Below are positions 7,123-13,178 of a DNA stretch of 14,924 bases, one piece after another. Under the pieces are notes generated by a model. The model was given only the letters and a program-made list of their open reading frames with translations, ran no database searches and was not told the origin of the DNA. Source of the stretch: an uncultured Blautia sp. Lineage in GTDB: Bacteria > Bacillota > Clostridia > Lachnospirales > Lachnospiraceae. A program made the translations under genes and the position numbers. Within the stretch, counting starts at the first letter, position 1. Each line of letters opens with the position of its first letter. Location: NCBI GenBank assembly GCA_946538475.1, contig CAMNGN010000033.1, forward strand, positions 1 to 14,924. The letters run 5' to 3'.

Positions 7123-8577
7123 ATGCTGAAATTTTTGAAGAACATAATGAACAGAACTTTTACCGAGAATGGTGCGGTCACTCCGCGCAGCACCGGTTCT
7201 GAATGTTTGAACCTGTTCGCAACCATCGGTGCGCTGCGCAGCCAAACCGACACCGAGATCGAGAACCGCTTCATGCGTGCTTTCGCGGAAGATCCGGATC
7301 CGGCAATGAAGATCCTGTTCTACGCACGTGATATCCGCGGCGGCCTCGGCGAGCGTTCGGTGTTCCGTACTATTCTCCATTGGCTGGCGGAGAACGAGAA
7401 GCCGTCTCTGCTGCGTAACCTTCCGTTCATCGCGGAGTTTGGCCGCTTTGATGACATCCTTGTCCTGCTGGACACCCCGGCATGCCGTGAGGCAGAGGAA
7501 GTGCTGCATCAGCAGTTCCTGGCAGACTTAATGGCGCTTGAGTCCGGTGAAGAGGTTTCGCTGCTTGGCAAGTGGCTGCCTTCCGTGAACGCTTCCAACG
7601 CGGAGGCTGTTCGTAAGGCAAAGCAGCTCGCCCGTGCATTTGATATGAACGAAGCGCAGTACCGTAAGGCACTGTCTGCGCTCAGAGCAGAGATCCGCAT
7701 CATAGAGAACAACCTGCGTGAGCGTGATTACACCTTCGATTACGAGAAGCAGCCGTCCAAGGCAATGTTCAAGTACCGTCAGGCGTTTATGCGTAATGAC
7801 AAGGAGCGTTACACGGCATTTATGCAGCAGGTGAAGTCCGGCGAGGCGACGCTTCATACCGGCACACTGATGCCATACGAGATAGTGACTGCTGCATACA
7901 AAGCGCATGAGAATGAACGCGACGCTCTGAACATAACCTGGAACGCACTGGAGGACTTTACCGACAACGAGAACGCGATCGTTGTGGCGGACGGCTCAGG
8001 TTCCATGTACTGGTACGGCAGCCCGCAGCCTGCGGCGGTGGCTCAGTCTCTGGCGATATACTTCGCAGAGCGTAACCATGGCGCGTTCCATAACCACTTT
8101 ATTACTTTCTCCATGACACCGCAGCTTGTGGAGATCAAGGGCAAGGATCTGGTAGAGAAGGTTCGTTTCTGCCGCTCATACAACGAGTGCGCAAACACAA
8201 ACCTTCAGGCAGTGTTTGAGCTGATCCTGCAGGCCGCAGTCATAAACCATGTACCGCAGAAGGATCTGCCGACTACGCTGTACATTGTCTCGGACATGGA
8301 GTTCGATTCCTGTGCGAAGGATGCGTCTCTCAGCAACTTTGAGAACGCCAAGGCTTTGTACAAAATGCATGGCTACAAATTGCCGAAAGTCGTGTTCTGG
8401 AATGTACAGTCCCGTAACGAGCAGCAGCCCGTTCGTATGAACGAGCAGGGCGTTGCGCTGGTTTCCGGCTGCACACCCAGAATCTTCTCGCAGGTGATGA
8501 GCGGCGAGATGGATCCGTACACCAACATGATGAGCGTCATCGGCGGTGAGCGCTACAAAGTGATCAAGGCCGGTTGA
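7123..8577 (+). CDS. Ro60-like RNA-binding protein (TROVE/DUF2828-type) with C-terminal vWA domain
   Basis: This is a 484-residue cytoplasmic protein. AAAGGAG at 7108-7114, eight bases upstream, selects ATG 7123; the in-frame GTG at 7114 overlaps that site. Residues ~20-270 are helical, with the MKILFYARDIRGGLGERSVF segment typical of TROVE/DUF2828 HEAT-repeat rings. Residues ~284-480 form a von Willebrand A domain with an intact metal-ion-dependent adhesion site: D290-G-S292-G-S294, Thr359 and Asp391. This is the layout of Ro60 and bacterial Rsr, which bind misfolded and Y RNAs and work with exoribonucleases in RNA quality control and stress survival. The identification is reinforced by the YrlA-type RNA immediately upstream, since bacterial Ro genes are commonly linked to Y RNA genes. 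The stop codon overlaps hairpin repeat B. A DUF2828 label is the alternative name; RNA binding itself is not proved by sequence. Confidence 0.82.
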   Translation: MLKFLKNIMNRTFTENGAVTPRSTGSECLNLFATIGALRSQTDTEIENRFMRAFAEDPDPAMKILFYARDIRGGLGERSVFRTILHWLAENEKPSLLRNLPFIAEFGRFDDILVLLDTPACREAEEVLHQQFLADLMALESGEEVSLLGKWLPSVNASNAEAVRKAKQLARAFDMNEAQYRKALSALRAEIRIIENNLRERDYTFDYEKQPSKAMFKYRQAFMRNDKERYTAFMQQVKSGEATLHTGTLMPYEIVTAAYKAHENERDALNITWNALEDFTDNENAIVVADGSGSMYWYGSPQPAAVAQSLAIYFAERNHGAFHNHFITFSMTPQLVEIKGKDLVEKVRFCRSYNECANTNLQAVFELILQAAVINHVPQKDLPTTLYIVSDMEFDSCAKDASLSNFENAKALYKMHGYKLPKVVFWNVQSRNEQQPVRMNEQGVALVSGCTPRIFSQVMSGEMDPYTNMMSVIGGERYKVIKAG

Positions 8578-8631
8578 AACGGGGGACGGTTCCTCGTTCC
8601 GGTTTTGGAACGAGGAACCGTCCCCTGTTTC
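8576..8631. repeat. GGGGGACGGTTCC hairpin repeat, copy B
   Basis: Bases 8576-8600 pair with 8607-8631 (24 Watson-Crick pairs and one G-U, six-base loop). The stem begins inside the TGA stop of the Ro-like gene, so the mRNA would end in this hairpin. An AAATTTTAT stretch follows, not a full T tract. It shares 20 contiguous core bases with copy A. Confidence 0.88.
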
Positions 8632-8640
8632 AAATTTTAT

Positions 8641-8653
8641 GGTGTCAGACACC
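8641..8653. repeat. GGTGTC-A-GACACC palindrome
   Basis: This 13-base palindrome lies nine bases after copy B. The same short palindrome is familiar from REP-like sequences near IS200-type/RAYT transposase genes in other bacteria, so it may be part of the same repeat system. No transposase is present here. Confidence 0.5.
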
Positions 8654-8716
8654 CTCTTTATCGACGAAAAATGTGAATACACCCTATTAATTCACACATG
8701 AAATGTGCAAATAAGA

Positions 8717-8745
8717 TTGAAAAACGCCCATGATTTGTGTAAAAT
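8717..8745 (+). promoter_or_regulatory. Sigma-A-like promoter of the ATPase gene
   Basis: TTGAAA (8717-8722) and TAAAAT (8740-8745) are separated by exactly 17 bases. Start of transcription is expected near 8752, just ahead of AGGAGG at 8761-8766. The ATPase gene is therefore probably transcribed independently of the Ro-like gene. Confidence 0.7.
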
Positions 8746-8774
8746 ATAAAGAGCACTAAAAGGAGGGGCGTAAA

Positions 8775-10124
8775 ATGTATTTGACCAGAAAAGTGGATAC
8801 TTTTTTGAAAGAATGGAAAGCAGATGATAAAAGGAAACCGCTCATCATCAAGGGCAGCCGCCAAATAGGGAAAACAGAATCGATTTTACATTTTGCTGCC
8901 GATCATTATGAGAGCGTCATTGAGATAAATTTTGTGCGTGACGAAAAGTATAAAGGTATTATTGCTGATGGTTATGGGGCCGGCGACATCATTAGGAACA
9001 TCTCACTTATAGACCCTTCAAAGAGGTTTATACCGGGGAAAACTTTGATCTTCTTCGACGAAATAACGGATTTTCCCGAGATAGCGACTTCTCTTAAGTT
9101 CTTTTGCACGGACAGGCAATATGACGTAATCTGCAGCGGTTCAATGTTGGGGATGAGCTATAAGAAAATTGAGAGCAACAGCGTAGGATATAAGAAAGAC
9201 TATGAGATGTTCTCGATGGATTTTGAAGAATTTCTTTGGGCTAAAGGATATGGGAATGCTGCGATAGAAAGCCTTTTTGTGCATATGAAGGATCTACTCC
9301 CCTTTAGCGAAACGGAAATGAGGATCTTTCATTCTCTTTTTCTGGAGTATGATATTCTTGGAGGAATGCCGGCTGTTGTGGTTGAGTATATTGAGAGAAA
9401 CACTTTTGAGAGCTCGCTTGATACACAAAGACAGCTGATCGCAGACTACAAAGAAGATATTCGGAAATATGCTTCCGGGGTAGATCAGACCAGGATTTTA
9501 AATGTATTCAATCGCATTGCTCCGCAGCTGGCAAGGGAAAACAAAAAGTTTCAGATTTCAAAAGTTGCGCCTGGGGCAAGGTTCCGTGACTATCGCGGAT
9601 GTGCAGAATGGCTTGCAGATGCAGGCATGGTGAATATCTGTTATTGCATGGATTTTCCGGAATTGCCGCTGGGAGGGAATTATGATCCGGATGTGTTCAA
9701 AATGTATTTTGCGGACACCGGGCTGCTTGTGTCTATGCTTGATGATGAAGCCCAGGAGGATCTGAGAGCGAATAAAAACCTCGGTGTGTATAAAGGTGCG
9801 TTGTATGAAAATATGATAGGAGAAGCGTTGGTCAAACAGGGATACAAACTGTATTATTACAGGAAAGAGGATTCGACGCTGGAAGAGGATTTTTTTATTC
9901 GTTCTGCATCTTCGCTGATCCCTGTAGAAGTAAAAGCAAAGAGCGGCAGATCAAAATCAATGAAAACGCTGATTTCATCCGGACATTATCCTGACATAAA
10001 ATACGGAATAAAGCTGTCCCATAATAATATCGGACACGAAGACAAAATTTACACCTTTCCGTATTTTTGCGCGTTTTTGCTAAAGCGCTTTATGGCGAAC
10101 TTTCATGCAGAAGAGGAAATTTGA
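8775..10124 (+). CDS. AAA-type ATPase with C-terminal DUF4143/nuclease-like domain
   Basis: This 449-residue protein has Walker A GSRQIGKT at 27-34 and Walker B LIFFDE at 91-96. A sensor-like strand ending in CSGSML lies at about 120-125. The C-terminal half is of the DUF4143 type and ends in a PD-(D/E)xK-like motif (Asp372 ... Glu385-Val-Lys387). ATG 8775 has AGGAGG eight bases upstream. Proteins of this large family are common, often horizontally moved and mostly uncharacterised; ATP binding is the only safe prediction. Base use differs from its neighbours: A/T-ending codons and AT-rich stretches are frequent, whereas the flanking genes prefer C/G-ending codons. This suggests recent acquisition. 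It lies between the Ro-like gene and the second Y-like RNA, but a functional link to either is only a possibility. Confidence 0.88.
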   Translation: MYLTRKVDTFLKEWKADDKRKPLIIKGSRQIGKTESILHFAADHYESVIEINFVRDEKYKGIIADGYGAGDIIRNISLIDPSKRFIPGKTLIFFDEITDFPEIATSLKFFCTDRQYDVICSGSMLGMSYKKIESNSVGYKKDYEMFSMDFEEFLWAKGYGNAAIESLFVHMKDLLPFSETEMRIFHSLFLEYDILGGMPAVVVEYIERNTFESSLDTQRQLIADYKEDIRKYASGVDQTRILNVFNRIAPQLARENKKFQISKVAPGARFRDYRGCAEWLADAGMVNICYCMDFPELPLGGNYDPDVFKMYFADTGLLVSMLDDEAQEDLRANKNLGVYKGALYENMIGEALVKQGYKLYYYRKEDSTLEEDFFIRSASSLIPVEVKAKSGRSKSMKTLISSGHYPDIKYGIKLSHNNIGHEDKIYTFPYFCAFLLKRFMANFHAEEEI

Positions 10125-10148
10125 AAATTGTTATCAGTAATGACGCAC

Positions 10149-10206
10149 ACTTTTCGCACTTTTTTTTCCGAGAACACGAAAGATATATGTGATAGTATAC
10201 AGACAT
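10149..10206 (+). promoter_or_regulatory. Conserved upstream block of Y-like RNA copy 2
   Basis: This is near-identical to 6915-6978, including the T tract, CCGAGAA and GATATATGTGATA. It differs by GTATAC in place of AAGTAC and by CACG for GGTG. The retained match outside the RNA fold makes it the best candidate for the RNA promoter, though the -35 element is not clear. Confidence 0.4.
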
Positions 10207-10332
10207 ACAAGAAAAGCACTGACAGCAAATATTTTTCCATCCTAAGGCGTAGTTGTGGGTTCGACTCCCGCCGGCTCCGGTCATGGGGCCGTAGTTAAAC
10301 GGTATAACGACGAAAAAAATGTGCTTTGTGTA
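10206..10332 (+). ncRNA. yrlA: YrlA-type bacterial Y RNA with permuted tRNA-like fold, copy 2
   Basis: It has the same architecture as the copy at 6979 but is diverged in sequence. The outer stem is AAAGCAC (10213-10219) / GTGCTTT (10321-10327). The T arm is GTGGG (10255-10259), loop TTCGACT and CCCGC (10267-10271). The 3' acceptor strand CGGCTCC (10272-10278) pairs through a six-base loop with GGGGCCG (10285-10291). TA, a D arm GTTA/TAAC (10294-10297, 10305-10308) and GACGAA complete it. Relative to copy 1, several acceptor-stem pairs have changed on both strands while pairing is kept, which is direct support for the fold. A search for ordinary tRNAs may report only a broken tRNA here, because the halves are in reverse order. 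It follows the ATPase gene, and hairpin repeat C begins only about ten bases after the outer stem. The ends are estimates. Confidence 0.82.
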
Positions 10333-10336
10333 TAAC

Positions 10337-10384
10337 AGGAGCCGGTTCCTCGTTCCGGAAAAAGGAGCGAGGAACCGGCCCCCT
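10337..10384. repeat. Diverged GGGGACGGTTCC-type hairpin repeat, copy C
   Basis: Bases 10341-10356 pair with 10364-10379 across a seven-base loop (16 pairs, one G-U). The usual ACGGTTCC/GGAACCGT core has become CCGGTTCC/GGAACCGG. This is a matched change on both arms, so the hairpin has been kept while its sequence drifted. It directly follows Y-like RNA copy 2 and could act as its 3' boundary. Confidence 0.8.
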
Positions 10385-10400
10385 GATTTATTCTCAAAAC

Positions 10401-10441
10401 AAAATTCCGGTCTTTTTATCTGCCGGATTTTGTTATATAAT
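10401..10441 (+). promoter_or_regulatory. Small hairpin and TATAAT box upstream of the lactaldehyde reductase gene
   Basis: AATTCCGG / CCGGATTT arms (about 10401-10430, with one bulge) form a terminator-like stem with few following T. A perfect TATAAT then lies at 10436-10441, with no convincing -35. Transcription from it would give a leader of about 70 bases. Confidence 0.5.
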
Positions 10442-10449
10442 AGTCAAAG

Positions 10450-10486
10450 AGCCGGAAAGGCTGAGCGGCGGGTGTCCCGGTCGCTC
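10450..10486 (+). other. Two adjacent leader hairpins before the lactaldehyde reductase gene
   Basis: AGCC-GGAAA-GGCT (10450-10462) is followed at once by GAGCG..GGG-TGT-CCC..CGCTC (10463-10486). They lie in the predicted 5' leader, ahead of the ribosome site AAAGGAG at 10503-10509. They do not match a riboswitch class I recognise. Confidence 0.45.
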
Positions 10487-10518
10487 TACATTCAAGCATA
10501 CGAAAGGAGTCATTTTCC

Positions 10519-11664
10519 ATGGCAAACAGAATTTCACTTAACGGAACATCTTATCATGGCGCAGGTGCGATCAAAGAGATCGTGACCGAAGTCAAGGCAC
10601 ATGGCTTCAAGAAAGCTTTCATCGCTTCTGACCCGGATCTTGTTAAATTCGGCGTTACCGCAAAGGTCACCGATCTTCTCGACGAAGCAGGTCTTCCCTA
10701 TGAGATCTATTCTGATATCAAACCGAACCCGACGATCGAGAACGTACAGAACGGTGTAAAAGCGTTCAAGGCTTCAGGCGCTGACTATATCATCGCAATC
10801 GGCGGCGGTTCCTCCATGGATACCTCCAAGGCTATCGGTATCATCATCACCAATCCGGAGTTCGAAGATGTCCGCAGCCTTGAGGGCGTAGCTCCCACCA
10901 AGAATCCCTGCGTTCCGACCATCGCAGTTCCGACAACAGCAGGTACGGCAGCAGAGGTTACCATCAACTACGTTATCACCGATGTCGAGAAAGTTCGTAA
11001 ATTCGTCTGTGTCGACACACATGATATGCCGATCATCGCAGTTGTCGATCCCGAGATGATGGCTTCTATGCCGAAGGGCCTTACCGCTGCTACAGGTATG
11101 GACGCTCTTACTCATGCGATCGAAGGCTACACCACAAAAGCTGCATGGGAAATGACCGATATGTTCCATCTGGAAGCTATCCGTCTTATCGCAAAGAACC
11201 TTCGCGGTGCTGTTGAGAACACCAAAGAAGGCCGCGAAGGAATGGCTCTCGGCCAGTATATCGCCGGCATGGGCTTCTCCAACGTAGGACTTGGCATCGA
11301 CCACGCTATGGCTCATACCCTGAGCGCACATTATGATACACCGCACGGTGTTGCCTGCGCTATGCTTCTTCCGATCTCCATGGAATTCAACAAAGAGTAT
11401 TCCGGCGAGCGCTACAGAGAGATCGCCAGAGCTATGGGCGTTGAAGGCGTCGATCAGATGTCTCAGGAAGAGTATCGTCAGGCTGCCATCGATGCAGTAA
11501 GAAAACTCTCCGCAGACGTAGGAATTCCGGCAAAGAACGACCGCATCAAAGAAGAAGATCTTGAGATCCTTGCAAAAGACGCTCTTGCAGATGCCTGCTA
11601 TCCGGGCAATCCGCGTGAAGCTACTCCGGAGCAGGTTGTTGAGATGTTCAGAATGCTGATCTAA
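10519..11664 (+). CDS. fucO: Iron-containing alcohol dehydrogenase, lactaldehyde reductase (FucO-like)
   Basis: This 381-residue protein is full length for the group III Fe-dependent dehydrogenases and aligns from the first residues (MANRISLNGT) with E. coli FucO as I remember it. The NAD-binding GGGSSMD is at 95-101. The iron ligands are all present: Asp195, His199 (GMDALTHAIEGY), His262 and His276 (DHAMAHTLSAHYDTPHGVA). The enzyme interconverts L-lactaldehyde and (S)-1,2-propanediol with NADH. This reoxidises NADH when 6-deoxyhexoses such as fucose or rhamnose are fermented. No fucose or rhamnose pathway gene is adjacent here, so a broader role with 1,2-diols or short aldehydes remains possible. 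AAAGGAG at 10503-10509 sits nine bases before the ATG. The gene stands alone and ends in the long hairpin repeat D, which starts immediately after the stop. Confidence 0.92.
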   Translation: MANRISLNGTSYHGAGAIKEIVTEVKAHGFKKAFIASDPDLVKFGVTAKVTDLLDEAGLPYEIYSDIKPNPTIENVQNGVKAFKASGADYIIAIGGGSSMDTSKAIGIIITNPEFEDVRSLEGVAPTKNPCVPTIAVPTTAGTAAEVTINYVITDVEKVRKFVCVDTHDMPIIAVVDPEMMASMPKGLTAATGMDALTHAIEGYTTKAAWEMTDMFHLEAIRLIAKNLRGAVENTKEGREGMALGQYIAGMGFSNVGLGIDHAMAHTLSAHYDTPHGVACAMLLPISMEFNKEYSGERYREIARAMGVEGVDQMSQEEYRQAAIDAVRKLSADVGIPAKNDRIKEEDLEILAKDALADACYPGNPREATPEQVVEMFRMLI

Positions 11665-11795
11665 GGGAAACACAGGAAACACAGGGGGACGGTCCTTTTG
11701 TGTTCGCATACAGGTGGGAGGCGCATATTGCGCTCCTCCCACCTGTGTAATGCGAACACAAAAGGACCGTCCCCCTGTGTTTCCCTGTGTTTCCC
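11665..11795. repeat. Very long GGGGGACGGTCC hairpin repeat, copy D
   Basis: Bases 11665-11709 pair with 11750-11795 over 45 positions, with only a single extra C in the right arm. The loop contains a further stem, CAGGTGGGAGG / CCTCCCACCTG (about 11711-11745). The whole element is about 131 bases and starts on the base after the dehydrogenase stop codon. Its core GGGGGACGGTCC is related to, but distinct from, the GGTTCC core of copies A and B. It also contains a short GGAAACACA direct repeat in each arm. It probably also ends the dehydrogenase transcript. Confidence 0.9.
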
Positions 11796-11832
11796 CCCTG
11801 TTTCACAAATTCCGGAAAAGCGCACAAAACCA

Positions 11833-11861
11833 TTGTATAAATCCACGGATTATTATATACT
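11833..11861 (+). promoter_or_regulatory. Sigma-A-like promoter of pfkA
   Basis: TTGTAT (11833-11838) and TATACT (11856-11861) are spaced by exactly 17 bases. Transcription would start near 11868 and leave a leader of about 134 bases before ATG 12002. Confidence 0.75.
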
Positions 11862-11870
11862 ATTTACTAT

Positions 11871-11958
11871 GGGACGGTTCCGGAAAAACCTGACGGCAGG
11901 TATGGAACCGTATGTATACGGCAGAGCGGAGACAAATGCCTGTTTTCCGCCGGGCTGC
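11871..11958 (+). other. Structured 5' leader of pfkA
   Basis: Two hairpins follow the predicted start site. In the first, ACGGTTCC (11874-11881) pairs with GGAACCGT (11904-11911) and encloses ACCTG-ACGG-CAGGT. The second has GCAG.GCGGA (11921-11930) pairing with TCCGC..CTGC (11946-11958). GGGACGGTTCC at 11871-11881 repeats the core of hairpin repeats A and B, so the leader may derive from a decayed repeat. No known riboswitch is recognised. Confidence 0.5.
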
Positions 11959-12001
11959 ACAGTAATCTATATGCAAAACAGCATAGAAATGGAGGGTACA
12001 A

Positions 12002-13084
12002 ATGATAAAAAGAATCGGACTCCTGACCAGCGGCGGCGACTGTCAGGCACTCAACGCTACCATGCGAGGCGTAGTCAAAGGACTTGCCAATGCTCTCGAC
12101 GAGATGGAGGTCTACGGTTTTGAGGATGGCTATAAAGGCCTGATCTATGGCAAATACCGCCTTCTGACATCCAAAGATTTCTCGGGTATCCTTACCCAGG
12201 GCGGAACGATCATCGGAACATCCCGTCAGCCGTTCAAGCTGATGCGTGTGCCGGATGAAAAAGGTCTCGACAAAGTTGAAGCCATGAAGCAGACATATTA
12301 CAAGCTCTGCCTCGACTGCCTGGTTATCCTCGGCGGAAACGGAACCCAGAAGACCGCAAACCTTCTTCGTGAAGAAGGCCTCAATATCATTCATCTTCCG
12401 AAAACGATCGACAACGATATCTGGGGAACAGACATGACATTTGGTTTCCAGAGTGCTGTTGACATCGCTACAAACGCCATTGACTGCATCCATACCACTG
12501 CTGCTTCCCACGGACGTGTCTTCATCGTGGAAGTCATGGGCCACAAAGTCGGAGCACTCACGCTTCACGCAGGCCTTGCAGGCGGTGCCGATATCATCCT
12601 GATCCCGGAGATCCCGTATGATATCAAGAAGATCGTCGGTGCGATCGAAAAACGTAACAAAGCCGGAAAGAGATTTACCATCCTCGCAGTGGCAGAAGGT
12701 GCTATCTCCAAAGAGGACGCAAAACTTTCCAAGAAGAAATATAAAGAAAAACTTGAGGCCAGAGCAAAGAAATATCCGTCTGTCTCCTACGAGATCGCAG
12801 AGCGCATCTTCAAAGAGACCGGAAGTGAAGTACGTATCACCGTACCCGGCCACACCCAGAGAGGCGGCGTGCCGTGTCCGTACGATCGTGTACTTTCCAC
12901 CAGACTCGGTGCCGGCGCTGCAGATGCGATCCTCGATGAGGAGTACGGCGTGATGATCGGCATCGTAAACAATAAGATCAAGAGAGTTCCGCTTGCGGAG
13001 TGCGCAGGCAAGCTCAAGATGGTTTCCGAGAAGGACCAGACTGTAAAAGCTGCAAAAGCAATCGGTATCAGCTTCGGCGACTGA
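12002..13084 (+). CDS. pfkA: 6-phosphofructokinase
   Basis: This 360-residue protein phosphorylates fructose 6-phosphate to the 1,6-bisphosphate in glycolysis. Family motifs are clear: GGDCQALNA at 11-19, GGNGT at 111-115, PKTIDND at 133-139 with the catalytic aspartate Asp137, EVMGH at 177-181 and PGHTQRGG near 280. The phosphodonor site is mixed. Gly114 is the ATP-type residue, whereas Lys134 in PKTIDND is usual for pyrophosphate-linked and group III enzymes. The acidic residue normally before Gly114 is Asn113. MGH also replaces the common MGR. These features place it in a group III-like branch common in Clostridia; ATP is the likelier donor but this cannot be settled by reading. GGAGGG at 11991-11996 precedes the ATG. 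It has its own promoter and structured leader, and ends in a hairpin. Confidence 0.93.
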   Translation: MIKRIGLLTSGGDCQALNATMRGVVKGLANALDEMEVYGFEDGYKGLIYGKYRLLTSKDFSGILTQGGTIIGTSRQPFKLMRVPDEKGLDKVEAMKQTYYKLCLDCLVILGGNGTQKTANLLREEGLNIIHLPKTIDNDIWGTDMTFGFQSAVDIATNAIDCIHTTAASHGRVFIVEVMGHKVGALTLHAGLAGGADIILIPEIPYDIKKIVGAIEKRNKAGKRFTILAVAEGAISKEDAKLSKKKYKEKLEARAKKYPSVSYEIAERIFKETGSEVRITVPGHTQRGGVPCPYDRVLSTRLGAGAADAILDEEYGVMIGIVNNKIKRVPLAECAGKLKMVSEKDQTVKAAKAIGISFGD

Positions 13085-13094
13085 TAAAAGGGAT

Positions 13095-13134
13095 GGCAGG
13101 CACCTGCGCGGATATATCCGTGCAGGCACCTGCC
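13095..13134 (+). terminator. Nested hairpin between pfkA and dnaX
   Basis: GGCAGG (13095-13100) pairs with CCTGCC (13129-13134). Inside a CA/CA mismatch, CCTGCGCGGA-TA..TATCCGTGCAGG continues the stem (13103-13126, one G-U). The sequence also contains GCAGGCACCTGC twice as a direct repeat (13096-13107, 13122-13133). Only TTAA follows, so as a terminator it lacks a strong U tract. Confidence 0.6.
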
Positions 13135-13178
13135 TTAACTATGCCGAAGAGATGCCCCTTAGGAAATGGAGATGACTT

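Noticed and set aside
8658..8680. Possible remnant of a third Y-like RNA 3' end (CGACGAAAAATGTG resembles the end of copy 2).
   Set aside because: Only about 14 bases match. No T arm, acceptor or outer-stem partner is found upstream, where repeat B lies.
6825..11795. A CRISPR array, suggested by recurring GGGGGACGG hairpins.
   Set aside because: Copies are far apart, differ in loop and arm length, have no regular spacers, and no cas genes are present.
11698..12123. Open frame running from hairpin repeat D into the start of pfkA.
   Set aside because: It crosses the repeat, the pfkA promoter and the leader, overlaps pfkA in another frame and has a low-complexity, repeat-derived start. It is not a gene.
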